The translations under genes were made by a program, and so were the position numbers. This document shows positions 52,602-61,027 of a stretch of DNA of 64,000 nt, in pieces (the stretch's first letter is position 1; each line of letters starts with the position of its first letter). The DNA is from Alphaproteobacteria bacterium UBA6411. Its GTDB lineage: Bacteria; Pseudomonadota; Alphaproteobacteria; CAAGCB01; CAG-977. The stretch is from contig DJPN01000021.1 in the NCBI GenBank assembly GCA_002438565.1, positions 1 to 64,000 of the forward strand, written 5' to 3'. The notes under the pieces are model-generated. The model worked only from the letters and a program-made list of their open reading frames with translations. It did no database searches and was not told the origin of the DNA.

Positions 52602-53849
52602 TTATCCCCCGTTGATTTTCGCCAATAAATCCCAATAACGCATATCGCCGATGACTTTTTTGTCGGAACGCAACATATCCGTCAGCGTTTTGCCGTTTTT
52701 GGATACCTCATTGATTTTCGCCCCGTTTTTTTGCAAAAAATCGATTGTTTCCAGTTTTTGCGTCATCGTTCCTTTGTCGGCGGCATAGAAAATTGCCGTT
52801 TCGCCTGCCGCGTCGCGAGCGTTGATTTTCACCCCTTTTGCCAGCAAAGCTTTCAAAACGGACGGGGGCTGATGCGCCCATGCCGCCGCCATTAGAGTCG
52901 TCGCGCCTTTTTTTGTTGCCAGCGTTGCGGACGCCCCTTTTTGCAACAGCCATGAAACAAGGGATGCGCTTTTTTCTCGACAAGCAAAAAACAAGGGGGT
53001 TCTTCCGTTTGAAGAGCGTTCATTGACGTTAACCCCGTTTTTCAACAGCAAATCCAGTATTTTCGTGGAACGGTCCTGTTCCAGTCCTGCCCACAAAGCT
53101 CCGTCTATTTTGGCGTCGGCTTTGTTTTCCAGCAAAAAGACGACGGTTTTGTCGGATTTGCGTTCTTCCAGCGCCCGCATCAAAGCCGTTTTGCCGTTTT
53201 TGTCCGTCGCATTGATTTTTGCGCCGTATCTCAACAGCGCCCGCGCCGTATCGAATTTTCCTTTGTCCAACACCGCATACGTCAAAAGCGGCGATCCGTT
53301 TTGCAGTTTTTCATTCGGATTTGCACCGCTGCTTAACAGAAAATTCACCGTAAACAAAGGTTCGTTCAATTTAACGGCTTTGACCAAAGGAGAATCTCCG
53401 CTTGTATCGGTTGCGTTGATTTTCGCGCCGTGTTTCAACAACAGACGCGCAAAATCGAAATTGCCGTATCGGACAACGGCGCGCGTCAGCAGTAAATTGC
53501 CGTCGCTGTCGAAAACGTTCGGATTTGCACCGCCGTTCAGCAGCGTTTCCGCCAGCGGGATTTTGTGATGCAGTACATAAAACAGGGCGCCGCCGCCGAC
53601 GCTTGTTTGCCGTTCCGCATCCGCGCCGTGATTCAGCAACAGCTTGACAACGGAGGAATTTTTCGTATTCAGGGCAAGCTCGAACGCGCTGTTCGGGTTT
53701 GCCCCTTTTTCAAGGCTTTTGCGGATATCGTTCAAATTTTGATCTTGAATGTAATATTTCAAACAGTGGTCTTGTCCCATATTGACAAAGCACGGCATGG
53801 CGTGAACGGAAAAAGACAAAAGGCAGAACAGCAAAACGTATTTAATCAT
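52602..53849 (-). CDS. Secreted ankyrin-repeat protein
   Basis: A 415-aa protein with a signal peptide (about 1-17, cleavage near VHA-MP), then about ten ankyrin repeats covering the rest (for example GANPNVFDSDGNLLLTRAVVRYGNFDFARLLLKHGAKINATDTSGDSPLVKAV). Export of ankyrin arrays to the periplasm is uncommon. The gene overlaps the upstream PEGA lipoprotein by 4 bp. Probably a periplasmic scaffold of the envelope operon. Confidence 0.8.
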   Translation of the reverse strand: MIKYVLLFCLLSFSVHAMPCFVNMGQDHCLKYYIQDQNLNDIRKSLEKGANPNSAFELALNTKNSSVVKLLLNHGADAERQTSVGGGALFYVLHHKIPLAETLLNGGANPNVFDSDGNLLLTRAVVRYGNFDFARLLLKHGAKINATDTSGDSPLVKAVKLNEPLFTVNFLLSSGANPNEKLQNGSPLLTYAVLDKGKFDTARALLRYGAKINATDKNGKTALMRALEERKSDKTVVFLLENKADAKIDGALWAGLEQDRSTKILDLLLKNGVNVNERSSNGRTPLFFACREKSASLVSWLLQKGASATLATKKGATTLMAAAWAHQPPSVLKALLAKGVKINARDAAGETAIFYAADKGTMTQKLETIDFLQKNGAKINEVSKNGKTLTDMLRSDKKVIGDMRYWDLLAKINGG

Positions 53850-54463
53850 TGTTTTTCTCCTTTCGCCTGACGGGAAAGACTGTTGGCGAACTCCGCCGCC
53901 GTATCGTTCGCTTTTGCCGTTTCGAAAACCGTCGTTTCGGGCAGCCGCGCCAAAACGGACAAAGCTTTGACATACTCCGCATCACCCGATTTCAGCGGGT
54001 AGTAGTTTTTCAAAGCGAATGCTTTGATTTTCAAATCGTTCAAATCCGCGCGCCGATACGGGGAATACATTTCGACATAATAGGAATCGGGCAGGTATTC
54101 AATCCAACGCCCTTGCGACGTATAGGTCATATCCATGCCCGTCGGAATAAACAGCGAAACAATGTTGACGCCCGTTTGCATCAGCATTCCTTCGGTGTTG
54201 GAAGTCGCCATCCATTGACGATGTACGCCTTTTTTCAGCGGAACTTCCGTTGTTTTGTACCCGTTCGCCTTTAAAACGGCGGTTGTGTTCAATCCGCGTT
54301 CGATTTTGCCGCAGAAAGGCGTTTGTCCGACTTTTTTGTTATTGACGTAAACAAACGCCGTTATGTTGGAATCGATGCACACCGTTTGCGTTTCGGGAAC
54401 GCCGTCCAAAACGGCACAGGCATTCAAAATCAAACAGCCCGAAAGAATAAATTTGTTTTTCAT
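53846..54463 (-). CDS. PEGA-domain lipoprotein
   Basis: A 205-aa predicted lipoprotein (lipobox LNAC, Cys about 14). A PEGA-like beta domain follows (ITAFVYVNNKKVGQTPFCGKIERGLNTTAVLKANGYKTTEVPLKKGV), then a weakly hydrophobic segment (TGVNIVSLFIPTGMDM) and a helical C-terminus. I chose the ATG at 54463 because the signal peptide starts there. It overlaps the stop of the upstream gene by 1 bp (TAATG). Surface or periplasmic structural role inferred. Confidence 0.75.
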   Translation of the reverse strand: MKNKFILSGCLILNACAVLDGVPETQTVCIDSNITAFVYVNNKKVGQTPFCGKIERGLNTTAVLKANGYKTTEVPLKKGVHRQWMATSNTEGMLMQTGVNIVSLFIPTGMDMTYTSQGRWIEYLPDSYYVEMYSPYRRADLNDLKIKAFALKNYYPLKSGDAEYVKALSVLARLPETTVFETAKANDTAAEFANSLSRQAKGEKQ

Positions 54464-56322
54464 TACGCTTTTACTCCGATTGCGACGAAAACTTTGCTGA
54501 TTTTTCCAAGCGTTCCGGGATTGATTCTTTGTTCGAATATCAAAGATTCCGAGCCGCACCAATAGGTCGCTTTTCCCGTCAAAAGGTTTTGCCGAACGCA
54601 TTTGCCCGAATCGTTTGTCAGCAATTCGGGGGAAAAAACGATGTTTTTGCCGTTCGGGTGCCAATTTCTGACTTGGAACGGGAAAACACCCGTCGCGACG
54701 CTTTTGTTGTTGGCGTCAAACGCCGCGAAGTACGCTTCCAAAGAAACGGTTCTTTCAATTCCTTTCGTCGAAAGCATGTGCATAATCGGGAAACGCATGT
54801 AATCGGCTTTGTCCGACCAAAAGTAATGATGAAACCCGCTTGTTCTCAAATACACGTCCGAATCCGTTTTCAGACGAGGCAATCCGCATGCTTCGCCGCC
54901 GAAGCATTGCAACGGCAAGGGGGCTTCCGCGGCATCGCCCGCTGTCATGTCCGACAAAGCCGCAATCATCGGGGCGGTGTAGTTTCTTTTATAAGCCTGT
55001 TCGTCAATATAAACGGTCAGAAAAACTTTGCCGCTTTTGTCGTTAAAAGCGGTGCGCGCTTTTACAAAAGAAAACGCCGCGTTCCATTCCATCAAGCGGG
55101 ATAATTTTCCTTCGACGCGAAAGCCCGCCGAAGATGGCATTTTTACGGTGGTAAACGGATACAGCGTAAAGGTATGCGCTTTGTCGAACATCAGTTTTTG
55201 TGAAACATCGCGTTTCAATTTCGCCATAGTCAGCGACAATTTTCGGGTTTCGCCGCCCTTGATTGAAAAGGATTGGGCTTTGTCTTCAAAACCGTTTTTG
55301 TAAACAGTGATTTTGTGATTTCCCGCAGGGACGACGTGATTTTCCAGCGGCGTTTTCAACCCCGTTTTCCGCCCGTCCAATAAAATATAAGCGTCGGGTT
55401 CGGGAAAGGAGTAAACCGATATTTTGGCTTTCTTTTCCTGCAGGGAAATGTTGATTTCGCGTTCTTCGTTCCTGTCCAAAGTTACGCTTTGAAACGACCG
55501 TTCCGTTTCCGAATTGCGCAGTTCGAACGTCAGCTCTTTGCCCGCGGGAACTTTATAATTGACCAGCGGCGTTGTACCGATTTTTTTACCGCCCAAAAAC
55601 ACATCTGATTTTTTGCCGTCCGTCCGCAAAGTGACAAACCCGAACGCGTTTTTCAATCGGACGGGCAGTTTGACGGTTTTGTTCGGCATAATGATAACGG
55701 TGTGTTCGAACACTTCGTAAATCGGATCGTCAATGCGGACTTTATGTTCCCCTGCGCTCAACTGCCCGATTAACTCGACGGGCGTATAGCCGAACGACCG
55801 TCCGTCAATGTACAATGAAGCGCGAACGCCGTTCGTGTCGACGACCAAAACGCCTTTGGATCTGTCCGAACCGATAACGGATTTTTCCGCTTTTGAACCG
55901 TTTTTCTTTAGATTTTCCAATCGTTTGCGTTCTTTTTCGATTTCGGCTTTCGGATAGGAATAAAGGACGTAAGCTTCCCATAATTTTCCGTTTTTTTGCG
56001 AAAAAGTGTCTTTACGGTTGAATTCAACCAGATTTGCCGCCGATTTTTCGCTGGATACGGCGGAAAGGGCGGAAGACCGCGTTGTTTCATAGGTTTCTTC
56101 GGAACTTTCGATAAAAATGCCGAATGTTGCCAAAGCTTGCTTTTGCGCATCCGCAACGGCGGCGTTAATCGCTTTCGATTTTGCTTCACCCTCGCCGAAG
56201 CCCGTGTAAAAGCGCATTGACGATGTTTCCGACGGCGCGCGCCTTGCCCATGACGGCAAAAAATCCGCGAAAGCAGGGGAAATCAAAAATATATTCAACA
56301 AAACAAACAGAAAAAATCGCAT
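54463..56322 (-). CDS. Exported LPP20/PEGA multidomain protein
   Basis: A 619-aa exported protein (signal peptide about 1-19). An LPP20-like domain comes first (about 20-130: FLPSWARRAPSETSSMRFYTGFGEGEAKSKAINAAVADAQKQALATFGI). Three PEGA repeats follow (about 155-365: ASLYIDGRSFGYTPVELIGQLSAGEHKVRIDD; SDVFLGGKKIGTTPLVNYKVPAGKELTFELR; AYILLDGRKTGLKTPLENHVVPAGNHKITVYKNG). The C-terminal 250 residues are of unknown fold. LPP20 occurs in outer-membrane proteins such as flagellar-disk FlgP relatives. PEGA domains are extracytoplasmic structural modules. Probably an outer-membrane-proximal component of the operon. Confidence 0.75.
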   Translation of the reverse strand: MRFFLFVLLNIFLISPAFADFLPSWARRAPSETSSMRFYTGFGEGEAKSKAINAAVADAQKQALATFGIFIESSEETYETTRSSALSAVSSEKSAANLVEFNRKDTFSQKNGKLWEAYVLYSYPKAEIEKERKRLENLKKNGSKAEKSVIGSDRSKGVLVVDTNGVRASLYIDGRSFGYTPVELIGQLSAGEHKVRIDDPIYEVFEHTVIIMPNKTVKLPVRLKNAFGFVTLRTDGKKSDVFLGGKKIGTTPLVNYKVPAGKELTFELRNSETERSFQSVTLDRNEEREINISLQEKKAKISVYSFPEPDAYILLDGRKTGLKTPLENHVVPAGNHKITVYKNGFEDKAQSFSIKGGETRKLSLTMAKLKRDVSQKLMFDKAHTFTLYPFTTVKMPSSAGFRVEGKLSRLMEWNAAFSFVKARTAFNDKSGKVFLTVYIDEQAYKRNYTAPMIAALSDMTAGDAAEAPLPLQCFGGEACGLPRLKTDSDVYLRTSGFHHYFWSDKADYMRFPIMHMLSTKGIERTVSLEAYFAAFDANNKSVATGVFPFQVRNWHPNGKNIVFSPELLTNDSGKCVRQNLLTGKATYWCGSESLIFEQRINPGTLGKISKVFVAIGVKA

Positions 56323-56379
56323 AAAGCATACTCCGCTGCGTCGGCGGGGAAAAAGCCCCCGCCGACGGGTTGAAAGACA

Positions 56380-56931
56380 TTATTCGGCGTCAGCCTCTTT
56401 CCATTTTTCCTTGGCTTCGTCCCAAGTTTGCTGGCTGACCGCTTTGCCTTTGGCGCGGGCTTTCGCGGCTTTGACGGCGTCTTGGTATTCCTTTTCGGGC
56501 ATTGTTACTTTTGCCCACGCGCGCAAACGGACAGTTTTCGTTTTGTCGGTAACTTTATGCCAGTATGTTTGGGTGACGCGCAATCCGCTGGCTTTCAGCT
56601 TGACGGTTTCCTGCGCGACTTCCTGCGCTTGGGAATCGCTCATTCCCATTTCGTCTTTGGCGAACGCTTCCGTTTCGGACTGAACCGAAGCCGCAAGAGC
56701 GCGTCTGGCTTCGCGCGCCGCCATTTTTTCGACGGCGGAAGCCATTGCGGATTCATCGCCTTCGGCGGATCCGACCTGATAACGGTTTCCGTTTTCATCG
56801 CCGCCGACATCGCGAATCCAAGACGGCGCGGACGAATATCCCGGTTTTTGGGAAATAACGGTTTCGGTCGCGCATCCCGTCAGTACGGCAGGCAGGACCA
56901 GTCCCGTAATCATCATTACAGTTTTTTTCAT
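56380..56931 (-). CDS. LPP20-family lipoprotein
   Basis: A 183-aa predicted lipoprotein (lipobox LTGC, Cys about 20). PSWIRDVGGDENGNRYQVGSAEGDESAMASAVEKMAAREARRALAASV is the LPP20 signature, with a helical Lys/Ala tail. The start ATG is 1 bp after the stop of the upstream gene. It shares the LPP20 domain with the next gene of the operon, which begins 57 bp downstream. Confidence 0.75.
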   Translation of the reverse strand: MKKTVMMITGLVLPAVLTGCATETVISQKPGYSSAPSWIRDVGGDENGNRYQVGSAEGDESAMASAVEKMAAREARRALAASVQSETEAFAKDEMGMSDSQAQEVAQETVKLKASGLRVTQTYWHKVTDKTKTVRLRAWAKVTMPEKEYQDAVKAAKARAKGKAVSQQTWDEAKEKWKEADAE

Positions 56932-56932
56932 T

Positions 56933-57571
56933 TCAGTTCTCCTTTTCTTCTGTTTCGCTATCGGTGTTTGAGTATTCGGCAAGATACCTCGGCAAAGAGC
57001 GGTTGCTTTGAATCTTTTCCGCGAATTGAATGTTCATTTCGGCAATCAAATCATAGGTCAAACCGACCCAGCGCAGTTCTTTTTGCCGAACGGATTCGTT
57101 TTCGGGGGCGGTAACTGTTTTTGACGCCTGCAAACGAGTACGGACGACTTCTTCGCCGTCATCACTGATGAGGCGCAAATCCACACGAAAATTACCCGTA
57201 TAATCAACAAAATTGTTGCGTTTTGACGGTTGTTTCCTGATAGAGGCATCGGCAATCGTAAAAACGGCATGCAGTCCGAAACCGTTGCGGATTGTTATAT
57301 AATTGGTTGCCCATTTGTGAATCATTTGTTCGGGGCGAACCATCATCATCTGATCGACATGGGACGATTCGTCGAGAGTTTCATAGGACGAAACATATTT
57401 GACGTCATCGACAGGCAATAAAACCGTGTTGTAACGTCGGGTATAGTAAGCTTCGTATTCTTTGTCGGCGGTATCCTGTTTCGGCGCGCGGGCGACAATG
57501 CCGCCAATCAGCCCGCCGATTAAGACAATCAGCGCGATAACGGCTATCGTGATTTTTTGCGATTCTTTCAT
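56933..57571 (-). CDS. Membrane-anchored periplasmic protein, first gene of the envelope operon
   Basis: A 212-aa protein with one N-terminal transmembrane helix (about 8-27, ITIAVIALIVLIGGLIGGIV) and a soluble, probably periplasmic domain with no family recognised (YNTVLLPVDDVKYVSSYETLDESS, FRVDLRLISDDGEEVVRTRLQASKTV). The C-terminal tail is acidic. It opens the leftward operon, which runs to 48996, and has the motif CGACACGTTTTGTCG about 50 bp upstream of its start. Confidence 0.7.
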   Translation of the reverse strand: MKESQKITIAVIALIVLIGGLIGGIVARAPKQDTADKEYEAYYTRRYNTVLLPVDDVKYVSSYETLDESSHVDQMMMVRPEQMIHKWATNYITIRNGFGLHAVFTIADASIRKQPSKRNNFVDYTGNFRVDLRLISDDGEEVVRTRLQASKTVTAPENESVRQKELRWVGLTYDLIAEMNIQFAEKIQSNRSLPRYLAEYSNTDSETEEKEN

Positions 57572-57621
57572 AACGTTTCCTTTTGCTGAAAAACAAACAA
57601 AAAGACTTTATCCCGCCACAG

Positions 57622-57638
57622 CGACAAAACGTGTCGTT
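57622..57638 (+). repeat. 17-bp motif, copy 1 (downstream of nuclease, upstream of envelope operon)
   Basis: CGACAAAACGTGTCGTT, itself an inverted repeat (CGACA-N5-TGTCG). It abuts the stop codon of the nuclease gene and lies about 50 bp upstream of the 57571 gene. An inverted identical copy is at 58843-58859. Confidence 0.7.
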
Positions 57639-58831
57639 TACATCAGCTTTTCGGCGGCGTCCAAATCTTCGACCAGCAAATCGGCGGCTTTGAACAGTTC
57701 TGTCAAATCGGTTGTCGTGATGTAAGTTTTGCTGTGTGAGTTGTTTCCGTTCAGCACGGATTTCAGCTTTTTTTGCATTGCCGCATCGTCTTTGTTTGTC
57801 CAGTAAATCAGCTTCAGGGCATAACCGTTTTTCCTTTGCTCGATTTCGCCGTACACCGCCCATTTGCCGTTATCGTTTTCATTGCAAAAACAGCCGCGCG
57901 AAAATGTCAAACGTCCTTTTGCTTCATAGTCGGAGGGTGAAAAATCCAAACCGTTCCGCGTGATGAAATCCTTAAACTCCGCACTGTGGCGAACGTCAAA
58001 AACTTTGCTTTTGTGTTTTCGGAAATCCAAAATATCGTTGACGACGCCTTCATATTCCGCATACGTCAAAACATCGGCGTCACCGTTTTTAAACCAAGCG
58101 TCCAAAATCTCTTTTTTATTGGAACGTTCAAGGGCTTCTTTGTATTCTTCCAACTCGTCGCCATAGGCATCATTTAGTTCTTTGATAAGCTTTTCGTCGG
58201 ATTCGATGCCATTCACATCTTTTTCCAAACTGTCAACCAGCCGCCAAGCAATCGAATCAGCTTTCAGTTCCGTTTTGAAATCCAAAACGGCGTCATACGA
58301 CAGATTGTAAAATTCTTTTTGCGAACAAGCGCTGCCTTGAACGTCCAGATAGATGAAAACGAACTTCATATCGGGATTTTTTCTGCACAGTTGCATCAAA
58401 GCTTTTTTATAGGTTTTGCATTGCAAATCGTGTTCATTGGAACCGTATTTGTTTTCAATGACCATGGTCAGTTTGTTTTCGGCATCAATCAGCAAAATAT
58501 CGATTCTGCCGCAAGTTTTTCCGTTGCGTCCGTTTTGGCAGTCCGTAACGGGGTATTCCGACCAGACGAAAGCGTTTTTAAAGCAGTCTGTTTTTCCGAC
58601 ATTCAATTCACCACCGCCGTTTGACGTGTAAAAGCGAACCTTTCCCTTGTCGGCGCAGGCGTTCAGCAAATGCAGAGCGAATTTATTGCTAACGCCATGA
58701 CTTTCTTTCGGGTCAAGCAGCCACGCCAAAAGCTTGCTGCTGTTTTCCTCTTTCAAGGATAAAATTTCAAAAACCGTGTCGGATTTCATTAAACTCAAAA
58801 CACGGGAATCCGTAAAAAATTTATCAAGCAT
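57638..58831 (-). CDS. PD-(D/E)XK nuclease family protein
   Basis: A 397-aa protein of PDDEXK_4 type. The catalytic core is CGRIDILLID (D about 107) then LTMVIENKYGSNE (E-N-K about 125-127). The N-terminal DTVFEILSLKEENSSKLLAWLLDPKESHG and the helix following the core are typical of this family, often found in defence loci and mobile elements. GGAGGGAAAA precedes the ATG. The gene is bracketed by inverted copies of a 17-bp motif and sits between a WYL regulator and the envelope operon, all leftward. DNA cleavage is predicted but the target is unknown. Confidence 0.75.
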   Translation of the reverse strand: MLDKFFTDSRVLSLMKSDTVFEILSLKEENSSKLLAWLLDPKESHGVSNKFALHLLNACADKGKVRFYTSNGGGELNVGKTDCFKNAFVWSEYPVTDCQNGRNGKTCGRIDILLIDAENKLTMVIENKYGSNEHDLQCKTYKKALMQLCRKNPDMKFVFIYLDVQGSACSQKEFYNLSYDAVLDFKTELKADSIAWRLVDSLEKDVNGIESDEKLIKELNDAYGDELEEYKEALERSNKKEILDAWFKNGDADVLTYAEYEGVVNDILDFRKHKSKVFDVRHSAEFKDFITRNGLDFSPSDYEAKGRLTFSRGCFCNENDNGKWAVYGEIEQRKNGYALKLIYWTNKDDAAMQKKLKSVLNGNNSHSKTYITTTDLTELFKAADLLVEDLDAAEKLM

Positions 58832-58842
58832 TTTTCCCTCCT

Positions 58843-58859
58843 AACGACACGTTTTGTCG
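58843..58859 (-). repeat. 17-bp motif, copy 2 (at nuclease start)
   Basis: The reverse complement of copy 1 (minus strand CGACAAAACGTGTCGTT), placed about 12 bp upstream of the nuclease ATG, just before its GGAGGG. It is suited to act as an operator or as one end of a cassette. Confidence 0.7.
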
Positions 58860-58890
58860 TTTCCGTGCGTTATATCAAGAACAAACGAAA

Positions 58891-59058
58891 CGGTCGCCGA
58901 AGAATACCCTTGGCGACCGGGAGTTCACAAACCGCACAAACACGGCATGATGCTTTTTGCAAAATGCTTGAACATAACATCATCTCCCGGTCTTGAAGGA
59001 TCGGGAGATTTTGTTTATTGGTATCGATGCGGCATCTCTGAACCGCACCGGTTTGTGA
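58891..59058. other. Structured intergenic region (possible RNA element)
   Basis: Perfect stems are present: CGGTCGCC/GGCGACCG (58891-58898, 58912-58919), an outer TCACAAACCG/CGGTTTGTGA (58925-58934, 59049-59058), and inside it ATCTCCCG/CGGGAGAT (58982-58989, 59002-59009). On the minus strand the last hairpin precedes a 16-codon frame, MFKHFAKSIMPCLCGL (58975-58925), with GGGAG before its ATG. It could be a leader or attenuator of the nuclease gene, an sRNA or a mobile repeat. No RNA family recognised. Confidence 0.4.
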
Positions 59059-59133
59059 GAGGATTGTGAAGTCCCCGTCCGTTTCCGGACAAAGCCAGTA
59101 TGGCTGTTTTACGGTGTCATGGCAAGCAAAAGT

Positions 59134-60132
59134 TTATCCCCAGCGGTTTTGTTCCGCCAGTTCGACGCGTTTCCAAAAGTTGCGCGGTTTGACGACTTTG
59201 ACTTCTTTTCCCCAAGTGTACAAATGCCACGCCATTTCCAGCGTGCCGCCCGCGCGAAATTTTACGGTCAGCGAACCGTCTTTGTTTTTAATCGTTTCCT
59301 GATCTGGATGGAAAACGAAGTTTTCCGCCTCGGGCGCGGCTTTCGCGCTGAATTTCCATTCGACGTCGTACGGTTCTTCGCGGTACACGCCGAAAGAATC
59401 TTTCGTATATTCGTTCATATCGAAATCAATCCCTTTGAACGACGCATCCGTCATCATCGCGTATTTGACATTGGACAGGATAAAATGATGGATTTCGTCG
59501 CCAAAATAGTTGTCCGCATAACGCGCCAGAAGATATTGCGTCCGATCGTTGTATAAAATGCCGTAAGGTTCAACCGCGCCTTCGCTGATTTTTCCGCTTT
59601 TTTTATTGAAATATTCGATATTAAGCAGTTTTTTTTCCTGAATTGCCCGACGGATTGTTTTGACGATTTCGGGATCGATTTTCGCTTTGATCCCCGGTCG
59701 AAAAACATTCCCTTCGGAAAAATCCAATCCCTCCCATTCGCTGTCTTTTTTGGAAAGAGCCTGAACAAGCAGTGCTCGAAGCTTCGTTAAGCGGTCGCCG
59801 TCTTCAATCCGCCCTTGTTTAACCATCAAATCGGCAAGAGCATTCAACAAATAAATATCTTCTTCATCGATTTTCAACTGTTTGGGCAATGTTTGATTTC
59901 CGCGGATTGTCCAAGTCGTCTTTCCGTTGACGGTATTTCTTTCCAACCCGCCCTTATACACGTCGTCAAAGCAATTTACGATTCTGTCCGCCGTTCGTTT
60001 GGAACACCGCATGATTTCGCAGATTTCGTCTTTGGTCAAAGCTCTGCCGAACATTTTGACCGCCAAATCCAACACTCTGGTAAAGCGAACGTATGTTCCT
60101 TCTTCCTTTTTTTCTTTGATTTCTTTTGTCAT
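59134..60132 (-). CDS. WYL-domain transcriptional regulator
   Basis: A 332-aa regulator. The N-terminal winged HTH includes MFGRALTKDEICEIMRCSKRTADRIVNCF (about 27-55). A middle helical part precedes the WYL domain (about 165-240: KLLNIEYFNKKSGKISEGAVEPYGILYNDRTQYLLARYADN), and a C-terminal WCX-like region ends the protein (LEMAWHLYTWGKEVKVVKPRNFW). WYL proteins such as BrxR and CapW are ligand-responsive repressors of defence islands. It has its own promoter with an overlapping inverted repeat (60155-60176), which suggests autoregulation. Confidence 0.85.
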   Translation of the reverse strand: MTKEIKEKKEEGTYVRFTRVLDLAVKMFGRALTKDEICEIMRCSKRTADRIVNCFDDVYKGGLERNTVNGKTTWTIRGNQTLPKQLKIDEEDIYLLNALADLMVKQGRIEDGDRLTKLRALLVQALSKKDSEWEGLDFSEGNVFRPGIKAKIDPEIVKTIRRAIQEKKLLNIEYFNKKSGKISEGAVEPYGILYNDRTQYLLARYADNYFGDEIHHFILSNVKYAMMTDASFKGIDFDMNEYTKDSFGVYREEPYDVEWKFSAKAAPEAENFVFHPDQETIKNKDGSLTVKFRAGGTLEMAWHLYTWGKEVKVVKPRNFWKRVELAEQNRWG

Positions 60133-60154
60133 TGCAGGTTCCTATCTTCGCGAC

Positions 60155-60197
60155 GGTATGAACAATATATCATACCCGATACCTTTGCAGGCCGCAA
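60155..60197 (-). promoter_or_regulatory. Promoter and operator of the WYL regulator gene
   Basis: On the minus strand TTGCGG (60192-60197) and TATGAT (60169-60174) are spaced by 17 bp. The perfect inverted repeat GGTATG-N10-CATACC (60155-60176) covers the -10 box and the start region. A repressor site for the WYL protein is the simplest reading. Confidence 0.65.
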
Positions 60198-61013
60198 TCA
60201 TGCTTTGGTCATCAGAAAATGCAGCGTGTTGATGTGATGATGTATGCGGGCGTTAATTATATTTGACGGCGGTTGTTTTTGCAATTCTTTGATCTGGTCG
60301 ATAACAAGGTCGAACAAAGCTTTGCGCTTGTCAGTCATCTTCGCCCCTTTGTCAAGCAGATACAAAAAAATTTGCGGGTTTTCGTTAAGACAGGCGTAAT
60401 CCAAAGCGGAATGTTCATCTTCATCAGTCATGTTCGCATCGCCGTTCAAATTTTCAATCAGCCAGTATAAAGCCGGATAACAATTATTTTCCGCGGCGAA
60501 AGGAATCAAAGCGTCAATCGGATCGTTCACGTCAAAAGAAACGCCGTACTTTTGCGCCATTTGCATAAAGGATAAATCCAGCGATTCAACGCACGCCCGC
60601 GCCAAAGTGTGCCCGTTTTCGTCGGAAACGGACAAATCCGCTCCGCCGTCATTGACCAACGTCAAAAAAGAACGTTCGCAATGATTGTCACATACCGTCA
60701 TTAAAGGAGGGATCCCGTAAAAATCCGTTTCAAAGTCGGTATTGATGTCCATTTTCAGACTGTTTAAAGCGCAAAGGACGGCTTTGCAAATACCGACGCG
60801 ATTTATCAATACGGCGTGGTGAACGGCGATTGCGCGCAATTTCTGCGGCAAAGCGATAAATCCGCTTTCAAGCTCCCGCACTTCTCGGCGACAAAGTTTT
60901 GCGAAAAAATCACTTTCCACATAAGCATCTGTCACGTCGTCAAAGAACAGCCATCTAAGTTCGTCTTTAACTCTTTCATCTTCCCTTTCAAATCTTCTCG
61001 ACAGTTCGGTCAT
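60198..61013 (-). CDS. Ankyrin-type protein, paralogue 1
   Basis: A 271-aa cytoplasmic protein. LPQKLRAIAVHHAVLINRVGICKAVLCAL, YGIPPLMTVCDNHCERSFLTLVNDGGADLSVSDENGHTLARACVESLDLSFMQMAQKYGV and EHSALDYACLNENPQIFLYLLDKGA are ankyrin-like units. The ATG at 61013 has AAGGA at good distance. A GTG 18 bp upstream overlaps the previous stop. It aligns along its length with the next gene upstream, so the two arose by tandem duplication. Confidence 0.75.
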   Translation of the reverse strand: MTELSRRFEREDERVKDELRWLFFDDVTDAYVESDFFAKLCRREVRELESGFIALPQKLRAIAVHHAVLINRVGICKAVLCALNSLKMDINTDFETDFYGIPPLMTVCDNHCERSFLTLVNDGGADLSVSDENGHTLARACVESLDLSFMQMAQKYGVSFDVNDPIDALIPFAAENNCYPALYWLIENLNGDANMTDEDEHSALDYACLNENPQIFLYLLDKGAKMTDKRKALFDLVIDQIKELQKQPPSNIINARIHHHINTLHFLMTKA

Positions 61014-61027
61014 TTTCACAGAATCCT

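Noticed and set aside
58854..59069. 71-codon plus-strand frame over the hairpin region
   Set aside because: Runs against all neighbouring genes, its codons are dictated by inverted repeats, and there is no start-site signal.
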